From assembly GCA_902771635.1 (NCBI GenBank), contig CACXXW010000021.1:1-49722 (forward strand): a stretch of 49,722 bases of DNA. Reading direction: 5' to 3'. The stretch comes from an uncultured Bacteroidia bacterium. Its GTDB lineage: Bacteria; Bacteroidota; Bacteroidia; Bacteroidales; F082. The notes under the pieces were generated by a model. That model did no database searches. It saw only the letters and a program-made list of their open reading frames with translations, and was not told the DNA's origin. Shown here in pieces: positions 24,387 to 33,338 of the stretch. Numbering within the stretch: position 1 is the first letter of the stretch; the number at the start of each line of letters is the position of its first letter. The position numbers and the translations under genes are program-made.

Positions 24387-25529
24387 TCAGCACCCAATTG
24401 CCCTCGAAATCACCAAGCGGAGAATCTCAGAAGTGCCTTCACCGATTTGAAGGATGCGCTGGTCGCGATAGAAGCGCTCCATGTCGAACTCCTTCAGCAG
24501 GCCATGACCGCCCATCACTTGAACGGCTTTGTCGCAGACCTCAGCTGCCACTTCGGAGCAATACAACTTCGCCATCGCCGCCTCCTTGCCGAAAGGACGG
24601 TGTTGGTCTTTAAGCCAACAGGCATGATAGAGCAGCCCTCGTGCAGCTTCAATCTTCATGGCCATGTCGGCCAACTTGAAACTCACGGCCTGGAACTTGC
24701 ATACAGGCTTACCAAACTGCACACGCTTCTTGGAATATGCCAAAGCCATCTCGTAGGCACCTTGTGCACAACCCAGACCCATGGCAGCTATCGACAAACG
24801 TCCTGAATCAAGGGTGGCAAGCATAATATGGGAACCTTCTCCAGGTTGGCCCAAAATACAATCCTCGGAAAGTTTCACATCATTGAAGATGAGTTTACCC
24901 GTGTTGGAGGCACGCCACATCATTTTGTCGTGCATAGGTGTCTGGGTGAAGCCTTCTCGTTTGTTCTCGACCAACAAAGCCGTAAACTCCGGTTTGCCAT
25001 CTTTTTCTCCCGAAACAGCCTGCACAGTAGTACCCAAGCTGATGGGTGTCGCACTGTTGGTGATAAAAATCTTAGAACCATTGAGATGCCAAAACGTGCC
25101 GTCAAACTTGGCGGTCGTCTTAGTGCCTCTTGAGTCGCTACCTGCGTCTTCCTCGGTCAGGCCGAAACCCCAAAGGCGATCTTTACATAACTGAGGCAAA
25201 TACTTGCGTTTCTGTTCCTCTGTGCCGTAGTCTTTAATAGGGCCGATACCCAAAGAGTTGTCGGCAGCAATGGTAGCTGCGGTGGAGCCGTCCACGCGGG
25301 CAAGTTCCTCCACAGCGATGATATAACTCAGATTGTCAAGCCCTTGACCACCGTATTCCTTCGGGACGGTCATGCCCAAGAGACCTTGTTCGGCCATCTT
25401 GAGGGTCAAGCCAACATCGAAATGCTGGTCTTCGTCGTTTTCGCGGGCGACGGGTTTCACTTCCTGTTCGGCGAAGTCGCGCACACGTTGGCGGAGGGCT
25501 TCCTGTTCTTTTGTGAGGTCAAAGTTCAT
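24387..25529 (-). CDS. Acyl-CoA dehydrogenase
   Basis: A 380-residue FAD enzyme of the acyl-CoA dehydrogenase family, which oxidises acyl-CoA to 2-enoyl-CoA in the cytoplasm. It has the N-terminal helical domain (MNFDLTKEQEALRQRVRDFAEQEV), the flavin-binding middle segment (GFGLTEEDAGSDSRGTKTTA, LNGSKIFITN) and C-terminal RVQFGKPVCKFQAV and QVMGGHGLLKEF. The catalytic base is Glu364 in IGEGTSEI, at the place found in short/medium-chain enzymes rather than in isovaleryl-CoA dehydrogenase. It lies 29 bases after the biotin-carboxylase gene. Exact chain length is not readable from sequence. Confidence 0.95.
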   Translation of the reverse strand: MNFDLTKEQEALRQRVRDFAEQEVKPVARENDEDQHFDVGLTLKMAEQGLLGMTVPKEYGGQGLDNLSYIIAVEELARVDGSTAATIAADNSLGIGPIKDYGTEEQKRKYLPQLCKDRLWGFGLTEEDAGSDSRGTKTTAKFDGTFWHLNGSKIFITNSATPISLGTTVQAVSGEKDGKPEFTALLVENKREGFTQTPMHDKMMWRASNTGKLIFNDVKLSEDCILGQPGEGSHIMLATLDSGRLSIAAMGLGCAQGAYEMALAYSKKRVQFGKPVCKFQAVSFKLADMAMKIEAARGLLYHACWLKDQHRPFGKEAAMAKLYCSEVAAEVCDKAVQVMGGHGLLKEFDMERFYRDQRILQIGEGTSEILRLVISRAIGC

Positions 25530-25558
25530 TTATTATTCAAAATTTAAGATTCAAAGAT

Positions 25559-27553
25559 TCAAGATTCCAACTCTAAAAGTTGCAATTTATTATCCACCAT
25601 CTGGCCTTCTTCAACAAAAATCCGCTTCACCTTGGCTTTTCCAGCGGCAACGATATTGTTCTCCATCTTCATCGCTTCCACCACCATCATTATCGTTCCC
25701 TCCTTCACCTCATCGCCCTCCTTAACATTGATTTTCACAACCTTGCCAGGCATAGGGGACACCAATTTCGATTTGTCATTCACCGACTCCTTGCATGCAT
25801 AGTCCAAGGTGTCGTTCAGTTGGTCGGTACGATAGCAATTGAAATTGAGGCCATGGAAATTAATGATGGTCTTCTGTTCATTGTTCACCGAGCAGTAAAC
25901 GGTCTCTGTGCGTCCGTTAAGCATAATCTTGAGTTGTCGGTTCTCATACTGAATAAACTCTACCGCGAAAGGCGTCTCCCCTACCGTTCCATTGATCCTG
26001 CCCGCTTCGGCGGCGCTGATGCTGACTGGTATCTTTTTACCTTCCACATCTACGATGAGCTGCATGTGGTAACGCCAGTAGCCGATTTCCTCCCAAACAT
26101 TTTCAGGTTGATGTTCGACATGCTTTTTGCAGAAGTCATACATCAAGAAAGCGGCCACTATGTCATTCACATTTTGGGCGTTTCGGCTATCCTCCAATGC
26201 TTTGATCAAGCCATCCTGATGCGTGGTACAAAACGATGTATCTATTCTATTCGCAACAAAGTCCTCATTCTTAATCACTTCCCAAAGATAGGCCTTGTTG
26301 GTGGTCAAACCTTGGATGATGAATTCCTTCAAGGCACGACGTGCGGTTTCGATGGCACTCTGACGGTCTTTCGCATGACAAGTCAACTTGGCAATCATCG
26401 GGTCATAGGCTTCTGATATTGCACAAGGTTCATCAATGCTACTGTCTACACGAGCACCACGCACTTGAGGTTCATGATATGCTGTCACCTTGCCTGGTGT
26501 AGGCAGGAAACCATTGGCCGGGTCTTCAGCATAGATACGCAATTCGATGGCATGACCTTGCGGTTGTATGGCTTCTTGTGTCCACCCCATCTCCTTCCCT
26601 CTCGCGATGCGGATTTGCTCTTCAACGATGTCGATGCCCGTACGCATTTCAGTGACAGGATGTTCCACTTGGATTCGGGTGTTCATCTCCAAGAAATAGA
26701 AATTCAAGTCTTTGTCCACCAAAAACTCAACCGTACCCGCATTGCGGTAACCAATCGCCTTGCATAGCCTGACTGCGGTCTCACAAATCTGCTGGCGTTT
26801 TTCCTCAGTCAGCGTGGGTGACGGTGATTCCTCAATGATTTTCTGGTAGCGGCGTTGTATGGTGCATTCGCGTTCATGCAAATGGATCACATTACCGAAA
26901 TGATCGGCCAAAACCTGCACCTCGATATGACGAGGATTTTCAATATACTGCTCAATGAAGACCGTGCCGTCGCCAAAATACTTCTCGGCCTCACGCGAGG
27001 CACGTTCCAACTCGGATTTCAAATCTTGCTTTTCCCAAACAATGTGCATGCCTTTGCCGCCACCACCGGCAGCCGCCTTGATGAGAACAGGGTAAGGCAA
27101 TGTATCGGCCATCTGAAGAATCTCTTCATGGCTGCCCATCATGCCAAAGGTGACAGGAATACCATGCTTGACGGCAATTTTCCGCGCTTCTATCTTGTTG
27201 CCCATCAATCGCATTGAATTAGCATCAGGGCCTATAAAAATCAAGTTGTTGGCTTCGCAAGCTTCGGCCAGTTCGGGACTCTCGGAGAGAAAACCGTATC
27301 CAGGATGGATGGCATCGGCACCTGAATCCAAGGCTGCATCAATGATTTTGCGGACATTGAGATAGGTGTCTTTCAATGCTCCATTACCCAAAGGATAAGC
27401 CTCGTCAGCCATGCGGCGATATAAGGCATTGGCATCGTTGTCGGCAAAAATCGCGACAGAGGTAATATGCAGTTTCCGCAACGTCTTAATTACACGAACT
27501 GCAATTTCGCCACGGTTGGCAACTAACACCTTATTGATTCTTTTGCTGTTCAT
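25559..27553 (-). CDS. Acyl-CoA carboxylase alpha chain: biotin carboxylase fused to BCCP
   Basis: A 664-residue protein. The N-terminal biotin carboxylase domain (about 1-450) has LVANRGEIAVRV, HPGYGFLSE, the ATP-grasp glycine loop AAAGGGGKGM, HLHERECTIQRRYQKIIEESPSP and LEMNTRIQVEHPVTE. A linker region (about 450-590) follows, then a C-terminal biotinyl domain with VEAMKMEN, biotinylated lysine at 629. It charges biotin with CO2 for a carboxyltransferase subunit that is not in the window. The layout fits propionyl-, methylcrotonyl- or acetyl-CoA carboxylase alpha chains. The start at 27551-27553 is set by the -7 element upstream. Confidence 0.94.
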   Translation of the reverse strand: MNSKRINKVLVANRGEIAVRVIKTLRKLHITSVAIFADNDANALYRRMADEAYPLGNGALKDTYLNVRKIIDAALDSGADAIHPGYGFLSESPELAEACEANNLIFIGPDANSMRLMGNKIEARKIAVKHGIPVTFGMMGSHEEILQMADTLPYPVLIKAAAGGGGKGMHIVWEKQDLKSELERASREAEKYFGDGTVFIEQYIENPRHIEVQVLADHFGNVIHLHERECTIQRRYQKIIEESPSPTLTEEKRQQICETAVRLCKAIGYRNAGTVEFLVDKDLNFYFLEMNTRIQVEHPVTEMRTGIDIVEEQIRIARGKEMGWTQEAIQPQGHAIELRIYAEDPANGFLPTPGKVTAYHEPQVRGARVDSSIDEPCAISEAYDPMIAKLTCHAKDRQSAIETARRALKEFIIQGLTTNKAYLWEVIKNEDFVANRIDTSFCTTHQDGLIKALEDSRNAQNVNDIVAAFLMYDFCKKHVEHQPENVWEEIGYWRYHMQLIVDVEGKKIPVSISAAEAGRINGTVGETPFAVEFIQYENRQLKIMLNGRTETVYCSVNNEQKTIINFHGLNFNCYRTDQLNDTLDYACKESVNDKSKLVSPMPGKVVKINVKEGDEVKEGTIMMVVEAMKMENNIVAAGKAKVKRIFVEEGQMVDNKLQLLELES

Positions 27554-27572
27554 AGAAATCAAAATGATAGCG

Positions 27573-27580
27573 CAAAAATA
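27573..27580 (-). promoter_or_regulatory. -7 element of the carboxylase-dehydrogenase operon
   Basis: Minus-strand TATTTTTG fits TAnnTTTG, 20 bases before the ATG, directly after the preceding terminator. Confidence 0.6.
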
Positions 27581-27581
27581 C

Positions 27582-27620
27582 AAAAAGAAAGACAACCTTT
27601 ACAGATTGTCTTTCTTTTTT
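27582..27620 (-). terminator. Terminator of the T9SS propeller gene
   Basis: AAAGAAAGACAA / TTGTCTTTCTTT arms with a short loop; ends in T on the minus strand and abuts the next promoter. Confidence 0.7.
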
Positions 27621-27633
27621 GTGATTGTTTGAA

Positions 27634-27658
27634 AAGACGTTGCGCGCAACGTCTCTAC
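27634..27658. repeat. GAGACG-family palindromic repeat
   Basis: AGACGTTGCG/CGCAACGTCT is a perfect palindrome with a CTAC tail. Intergenic copy of the family at 2727, 2953 and 38002. Confidence 0.7.
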
Positions 27659-27666
27659 TAACAACA

Positions 27667-30582
27667 TTAGTACACCATGAACTTCACGCTGTTGTTCTTG
27701 GCACCCTGGTTGAGACGCAGGATGTAGGAACCTGAGCTGAGGTTCTCGGCATTGATGCTGATTTGCTGTTCGCCTTCGCTCATGCGGCCCATGTTCTGGT
27801 TCATCACCATGCGGCCCGTCATGTCGAACACTTGGTAGCTGACGTTGCAGCTTTCCTTAAGGTCGAAGCTGAGGGTGGCTTGGCTGCTGACTGGGTTGGG
27901 ATACATACTCAGGTTGACGTTTTCTTCGTTCGAATTCTCAGGAACACTAGCGGAAGTTTTCTTATAGTTCTCGCAGCGGAAAACGCCTCTGCCGTAGGTG
28001 GCGGCATAGATGATACCTGTGTTGTGAACGCCAGGATATTCAGTCACGAAGTCACCTTCATCGGTATGGTTCACGGTGATGGCATCTTCTCTATATGCAC
28101 GCTGTTGCTTGAGTTCCATAACCGGGATCGAACCCAGAGCCTCGCTGTCAGGAGTCCAAGTGGTGAGGTCCTTCGTTCTGTAAATACCACGTTCAGTACC
28201 AATGATGACATCGCCAGTGGTCATGTCAATGACGGAGGAGTAGACAGGCATCTTGGGCAGGTTGCCTTGCTTGGAGACAAAGGTAGGCTCATCAGACAAA
28301 GCATTGGTGCTATAGAACACATAGTCTTCATTACCATAGTTACCACAGGTAACGAGAACCTTGTTGCCATCACGTGGGTCAACCGCGACAGAGGTAACGC
28401 ATTGTCCATCGATGGGAAGAGTGATTTGCGTGGTGGTCACCAAGCAGTCGGGGTTAAGTATAATGGTATTATTTGGACGAGCGATATAATTACCCGTTTC
28501 ACTATCAACTACAGTATTGAGATTGGAAACACGGAAGAACTTACCATCCTTGAAGCCAATAAACATATTGTCGCCATCAGACGTAATAGACATACAAAGC
28601 GGTTCTCCTTTAAAAGCGCCACCAGCTTTATCACTTGATAACAGGTACCATTCAGCTTGTTTATCAAACTGCAATGGGGTGCGAGTCATAATGAAAGTGT
28701 TTGTAGTAGCGGCAAAGAAATAAGAAGTAACGGGATCGTGTACTTCGATAGAGTCGCCAGCGGCAAGAGGAGCGGTCAGCGTATAATCGAAGGGATAGTT
28801 GTTGTTACTCATTACCTGAACTGTGGTTCCAGCATCCTGATGATGACCTGTCTCGTTGAAATACCAAGTTGTCTCAGGATTGAGTTGGTTATTATAGTTC
28901 TCATGCAGCAGGATTGGCATACGGAATGAGGATGTGGTGGGCATAAAAGTAATATAGGAGAAATCATTATCATCAAAATAGGAAGTGAAGCTGGATGACA
29001 CCCAGTCTTCGCCAGCGGTCTCGGTACGAGCCATACCACCTTCCTTGTAAGTGACAAAGAACGTGTTGGCATTGAGTGCTGAGATGGCGCATGAGCCAGC
29101 GCTGGAGCTCTCAGAGAATAAGCCCAAATTATCACCAGAAGGATTAATCCAGTAACCCGTTTCCAAGCTATTGCCATTGGCTTCGCCTGGGATGTACACC
29201 GTACCATGATCGAGACCACCAGCCAAAACTCTGGTATCCTTGCCGGAATAGGCCACACTGAACATACGAGTGGTCACATAATTACGGTTGCAATTGCTGA
29301 AAGTGAATCTGCCATTAGCCTTATAGACACCACCATCGGTACCCACATAGCATTCTTGGCTATTGTTGGGGTTGAAGACCATGGCATGGATGCCAGCATG
29401 AAGGTAATCCGGCAGATAGTAGTACGATTGACCCGTCAATTGGCGAGACAGATAGAAACCGTTGTTAGGTGTAGCCGTCAATGACCAAAGATTGTAACCG
29501 AGCACATAGACAACCTCAGCGTTTTCAGGATCAACAACGATCCCGTGGTTGTAAAGTCCAAGGCTTTCATAAATGTTATGGCCTTGAGGCGGATTCGTGG
29601 TAACAGCAGGAAAAGCCACACGCCAAGTCTTACCTTTGTCGCTGGAAACGTAAACGCCAGTATGAATGCCATTTGTTCCAATAAAGCTAACATAGATGAT
29701 GTTCGCATCCGATGGAGCAATAGCGAGGTCGATCATGCCACCATCTACACCTTGAGGCAGAAGGCTGTCGCCTTGCAGAGCATTGGTTGTACCGGAGTGG
29801 TCCTCCAAATGGTTAACGTCGCGGCCCACATAGATATGACCACCAACAGCAGCAACGATAGTGTTGTCGCTACCGACCTTTACGGAAACGGCTTTGCCTT
29901 CAGCGACAACCGACCAGTTACGGCCACCATCACTTGAGCACATCAAGCCTTCATTAGTGGCAGCCAAAACCTTATCACCAACGACAGCAAGATCGTTAAT
30001 ATACAACCATGAGTCTTCAGTGGGAGCTTTGACTTGTTCAATCACACCGTTAACAAGGGTATAAAGACCCGTACCTGCAAAGCTGTTGTCATAGTTTTGC
30101 TGGTCGAGACCATTATGTGTAGCGGCATCATCGCAGTCACCAGTACCGATATAGATGACACCATTGGCAGCCTGAGCCATGCAACTGACCATCAAATTGA
30201 CGTTTCCAACATGATGCCATGTATGACCGTAGTTAAAAGACTTGTACACGCCACCACCTTTGGAGCCGATGTAAACGATACCTGTACCTTGATTGTCGTA
30301 CACAATTGACGTGGTCTGACCACCCATGTTGTCAGGACCCATGTTGATCCAATAGAGCGGGTCATCGGAAGCATTCCTTGTTGCAGGAGCCTGCATAGCC
30401 TTAAGCATGTCAGCAGGATCGATCAAGCCCGTCTTTTGGTTGGCGCGGAGACTGCCCATAAAGCTTTCCGCATTGTTGGTTTGCTTGCGAGGGACATAAT
30501 GTCCACCTTGGTCAGCAATCACTGACTGACCTAAGATCATGATTACCAGAAGTAAACTGAAAGGTAAAAATCTCTTTTTCAT
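27667..30582 (-). CDS. T9SS-exported beta-propeller (sialidase/BNR-like) protein
   Basis: A 971-residue exported protein with a signal peptide (MKKRFLPFSLLLVIMILGQSVIA). It contains many sialidase/BNR-type blades: YKSFNYGHTWHHV, CSSDGGRNWSVV, VSSDKGKTWRVA and YRTKDLTTWTP carry the S/D-x-G-x-T-W pattern, alternating with IYIGTG, VYVLG and IIYAATYGRGVF strands, so a large propeller or sortilin-like fold is expected. The C-terminus is a type A T9SS sorting domain (LSMYPNPVSSQATLSFDL, MTGRMVMNQN, LSSGSYILRL, VKFMVY). It is probably a secreted surface protein; catalytic activity cannot be claimed. It follows the bat operon by 114 bases holding an AT-rich hairpin (30638-30671). Confidence 0.88.
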   Translation of the reverse strand: MKKRFLPFSLLLVIMILGQSVIADQGGHYVPRKQTNNAESFMGSLRANQKTGLIDPADMLKAMQAPATRNASDDPLYWINMGPDNMGGQTTSIVYDNQGTGIVYIGSKGGGVYKSFNYGHTWHHVGNVNLMVSCMAQAANGVIYIGTGDCDDAATHNGLDQQNYDNSFAGTGLYTLVNGVIEQVKAPTEDSWLYINDLAVVGDKVLAATNEGLMCSSDGGRNWSVVAEGKAVSVKVGSDNTIVAAVGGHIYVGRDVNHLEDHSGTTNALQGDSLLPQGVDGGMIDLAIAPSDANIIYVSFIGTNGIHTGVYVSSDKGKTWRVAFPAVTTNPPQGHNIYESLGLYNHGIVVDPENAEVVYVLGYNLWSLTATPNNGFYLSRQLTGQSYYYLPDYLHAGIHAMVFNPNNSQECYVGTDGGVYKANGRFTFSNCNRNYVTTRMFSVAYSGKDTRVLAGGLDHGTVYIPGEANGNSLETGYWINPSGDNLGLFSESSSAGSCAISALNANTFFVTYKEGGMARTETAGEDWVSSSFTSYFDDNDFSYITFMPTTSSFRMPILLHENYNNQLNPETTWYFNETGHHQDAGTTVQVMSNNNYPFDYTLTAPLAAGDSIEVHDPVTSYFFAATTNTFIMTRTPLQFDKQAEWYLLSSDKAGGAFKGEPLCMSITSDGDNMFIGFKDGKFFRVSNLNTVVDSETGNYIARPNNTIILNPDCLVTTTQITLPIDGQCVTSVAVDPRDGNKVLVTCGNYGNEDYVFYSTNALSDEPTFVSKQGNLPKMPVYSSVIDMTTGDVIIGTERGIYRTKDLTTWTPDSEALGSIPVMELKQQRAYREDAITVNHTDEGDFVTEYPGVHNTGIIYAATYGRGVFRCENYKKTSASVPENSNEENVNLSMYPNPVSSQATLSFDLKESCNVSYQVFDMTGRMVMNQNMGRMSEGEQQISINAENLSSGSYILRLNQGAKNNSVKFMVY

Positions 30583-30696
30583 ATCACGAAATTTTAATTA
30601 ATTCTTTCTTTTACACGTGTCTTTCAAAGAAATTACATTTTGAGGAAAAAAATTTCATTTTTTTCTCAAAAAAATTCATTCCATGCCCCGAAAAGG

Positions 30697-31455
30697 TCAG
30701 AAAGAAAGCATTTTATCCATTTCAAGCCATCCAACACTACCATTGGCGATTCGAACCTTATTCCAGCCGTTTGAGGACTCCAAAACCGACACTTTAGCTC
30801 CTTCGTGCAAAACAAAGAGGTCGACACTGTCATCGCTTGGTGAGCTCTTCACAGTCACCGTAGGGGTCATGACAATGGCTTGATCTTGGGTGGTGGCGGC
30901 ATGCTTGAGTTGGGCTGCGAAAACCACCGAGAGGGCAAAGACAATGAGGAAAACGATACCCATAAAAAAGCCCAATTTGCGCATCCCCACACGGCGCGAA
31001 CGCAGAAACATAAACAGGCAAACAAGCAGTAATGCAAACGCTGCCACCGACCACCATGCCCAGCGGTCACTCGAGCACATTGCCCTCAAGCTGCGCCACC
31101 AGCGTTCGATAAACGACTGGGGAACAGGTTCTATCTTGTCCACAATGGCAAGGTTGGCAATTTCAAGGTTGGTACGCACCTCTTCGTTCGCAGGGTCAAG
31201 CTTCAAGGCTTTCTCGTACGAATAAATAGCCATGGGATATTCGCGCATCTTGTAGTAGGCGTTACCCATGTTGTAATACACAGGAACCGACTCCATATCC
31301 GTGGCAAGGATCTTCTCATAAAGTTCCACCGCTGTTTCATAATTGCCTGAATTATAGGCCGCATTGGCTTGGTTGAACCATTCATCTGCGGTGTTTTGGC
31401 CAAATGCCCAGCCCATGATGGCAAGCATATATATTAATAAGGTGTATCTTTTCAT
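30697..31455 (-). CDS. batE: BatE: TPR membrane protein with SH3-like tail
   Basis: A 252-residue protein. A signal peptide (MKRYTLLIYMLAIMGWAFGQ) leads to TPR repeats (about 22-95: ADEWFNQANAAYNSGNYETAVELYEKIL, YYNMGNAYYKMREYPMAIYSYEKAL). Two membrane segments follow (around WWSVAAFALLLVCLFMFL and LGFFMGIVFLIVFALSVVFAA), then a C-terminal bacterial SH3-type domain (TVTVKSSPSDDSVDLFVLHEGAKVSVLESSNGWNKVRIANGSVGWL). The start at 31453-31455 is chosen because a clear AAAGGAG ribosome site lies 8 bases upstream, inside a slightly longer alternative reading. Last gene of the Bat operon. Confidence 0.9.
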   Translation of the reverse strand: MKRYTLLIYMLAIMGWAFGQNTADEWFNQANAAYNSGNYETAVELYEKILATDMESVPVYYNMGNAYYKMREYPMAIYSYEKALKLDPANEEVRTNLEIANLAIVDKIEPVPQSFIERWWRSLRAMCSSDRWAWWSVAAFALLLVCLFMFLRSRRVGMRKLGFFMGIVFLIVFALSVVFAAQLKHAATTQDQAIVMTPTVTVKSSPSDDSVDLFVLHEGAKVSVLESSNGWNKVRIANGSVGWLEMDKMLSF

Positions 31456-31476
31456 TGTTGTTTCTCCTTTCATTGT

Positions 31477-33336
31477 TTACAAGACTTTTTCCGCTTTCGA
31501 GATGACGTCGATGCCGCGCTGGTAGAGGTCATCCATCTTCTCCTCGGCACTGCCAGGAGCGAAACGGGCAAACTCACAACTATTGAGCGTGTCGACAAAT
31601 TGCTGCGTCAGTTCATCAGGCACTTTCTTGTCCTTCATTGTCTCGCTCACGGTATCCATCGACAGCTTGGAGCGCTCGATGCCCAACTTGTCTGCAATAT
31701 AGCCCCACAAAGCCTGCGACATCTCCACATAGAACTTATCCTGATCTTTGGCTTTCAGGTGTTGATAGGCATTTTTCAAACGACCGCGTGCCACCTTGTC
31801 GGCTTTACGGTTGCGGTTGGCTGCCGTGTCTTTGGCCAACTCGGCGCGTTTCTTCAAAACGAAGAGCAAGACAACGAAAACCACCAACAGACCCAGCAGG
31901 ATGGAAAAATAGGTGGAGGAAGCGAAGAAAGAGGTATGCTTGGGCTTCAGATGAGCACCATCGTTCATGATGTGGCGCACGTCGCTGCCCAAATATTTGA
32001 TATCTTCCTGAGTGGAAGCATAAACGCCGCCGTCTCCCTCGGTTTCCTTGCCTTTCACCACCGAAAGCTCATAAGGCTCTGAAGACAAGGTTTGATATGA
32101 CTCTGAGCCAGGATTGAAGTATGAGAACTCAACCGGTGGAATGGAAAAACTTCCAGCCCGACGTGGAATGGCTAAATACTCAGCCTTCTTCGTTCCGGTC
32201 ATGCCTTGTGAGTTGACATCCGTCGAGATCGTGATTTTCGGGTCATAAACCTCAAAATCGGGCGGAAACACAGGCTCTGGCATTTGCAGCAACTCAATGT
32301 TGCCTGATCCCGAAACGGTCAACGTGAGAGTAACGGCTTCATTGGTACTCAGTTCCGTCTTGTCGATTGACGACGTGAACTTATAGTTACCCACAGCACC
32401 TGCAAACGAGGCTGGCTTGGCATCTTCGGGAAGCTTCTTCGCCTCAATACTGAAGGACTGAGAAGAAAGTTCCTTCTGCACATTGGTGATGTTGCGGTTG
32501 AAGAAGGGGTCGTTGAAGAATGCCTCAAAGGGGTCCATACTGCGACTGTTGTTGCGTTGGGTACGAATTTGTGCAACGCATTCCATGGTCATCGGGTCGA
32601 TGGTGAACTTGCCCGAACGCTGCGGCACGATGATCACCTTCTGGATTTCGGCGGTCGTGTACTCGATGCCATTGACATATTCGCTCGACTGCTTCAATGT
32701 CCCACTGTTATCGGAGATATCCTTGGTCCAGAAGCCAGCATACGAAGGCACTTTGGAGAGTGAGACCGACGAAACCGGCACCTTAGTATAGAGCTTGTAG
32801 GTCAACACAACTTGTTCTCCGACATACACCGACTTTTTGGACGGGATACACCTAAGGAACAAATCCTTACCGCTGACTTGCGGGTCGTTGGTGTTTTGCT
32901 GCGACTGACCCTGATTGGATGATGAGCCACCACCGCCCGAATAAGCATGACTGCCATCATCGGGCAACACTTTGATTTCGAAAGGCTCGCTGCTGACCTT
33001 ATCGCCGCTGACAGTCAGCGAGGCAGAACCGATACGGTAAGTGCCTTCCTGAATAGCCTGCAAAGCAAATGTATAGGAGTTGCGGGTAGTACGTGATATC
33101 GAGCCATTGACCACCTGAATGCTTGAACTAGTTGAAGTGAACGGGCCACCCACCACGTTGAAGCCTTCAAACGAGGGTGCCTGAAAATTCCGTCCCTCCG
33201 CATTGGACTCAAACACCACTTGGAAACGCTCACCCACGAAGACCTGTTTCTTGGCTGAGACAGTCAAAGTAGGTGTGTCTTGCGCCCAAAGCCACAAGGG
33301 GCATAGCATCAATAACAAAATGATTCGTTTATTCAT
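31477..33336 (-). CDS. batD: BatD: oxygen-tolerance family protein
   Basis: A 619-residue exported membrane-anchored protein of the BatD family. It has a signal peptide (MNKRIILLLMLCPLWLWAQ), a long periplasmic beta-rich region (about 20-470) with repeated Ig-like domains (VFVGERFQVVFESNAEG, VYVGEQVVLTYKLYTKVPV, LSTNEAVTLTLTVSGSGNIELLQMPEPVFPPDFEVYDP), a Gly/Ser linker (GGGGSSSNQGQSQQN), one membrane helix (YFSILLGLLVVFVVLLFVL) and a cytoplasmic helical tail. It starts 2 bases after the batC stop. Bat proteins were linked to aerotolerance in Bacteroides fragilis; their molecular role is not settled. Confidence 0.92.
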   Translation of the reverse strand: MNKRIILLLMLCPLWLWAQDTPTLTVSAKKQVFVGERFQVVFESNAEGRNFQAPSFEGFNVVGGPFTSTSSSIQVVNGSISRTTRNSYTFALQAIQEGTYRIGSASLTVSGDKVSSEPFEIKVLPDDGSHAYSGGGGSSSNQGQSQQNTNDPQVSGKDLFLRCIPSKKSVYVGEQVVLTYKLYTKVPVSSVSLSKVPSYAGFWTKDISDNSGTLKQSSEYVNGIEYTTAEIQKVIIVPQRSGKFTIDPMTMECVAQIRTQRNNSRSMDPFEAFFNDPFFNRNITNVQKELSSQSFSIEAKKLPEDAKPASFAGAVGNYKFTSSIDKTELSTNEAVTLTLTVSGSGNIELLQMPEPVFPPDFEVYDPKITISTDVNSQGMTGTKKAEYLAIPRRAGSFSIPPVEFSYFNPGSESYQTLSSEPYELSVVKGKETEGDGGVYASTQEDIKYLGSDVRHIMNDGAHLKPKHTSFFASSTYFSILLGLLVVFVVLLFVLKKRAELAKDTAANRNRKADKVARGRLKNAYQHLKAKDQDKFYVEMSQALWGYIADKLGIERSKLSMDTVSETMKDKKVPDELTQQFVDTLNSCEFARFAPGSAEEKMDDLYQRGIDVISKAEKVL

Positions 33337-33338
33337 AA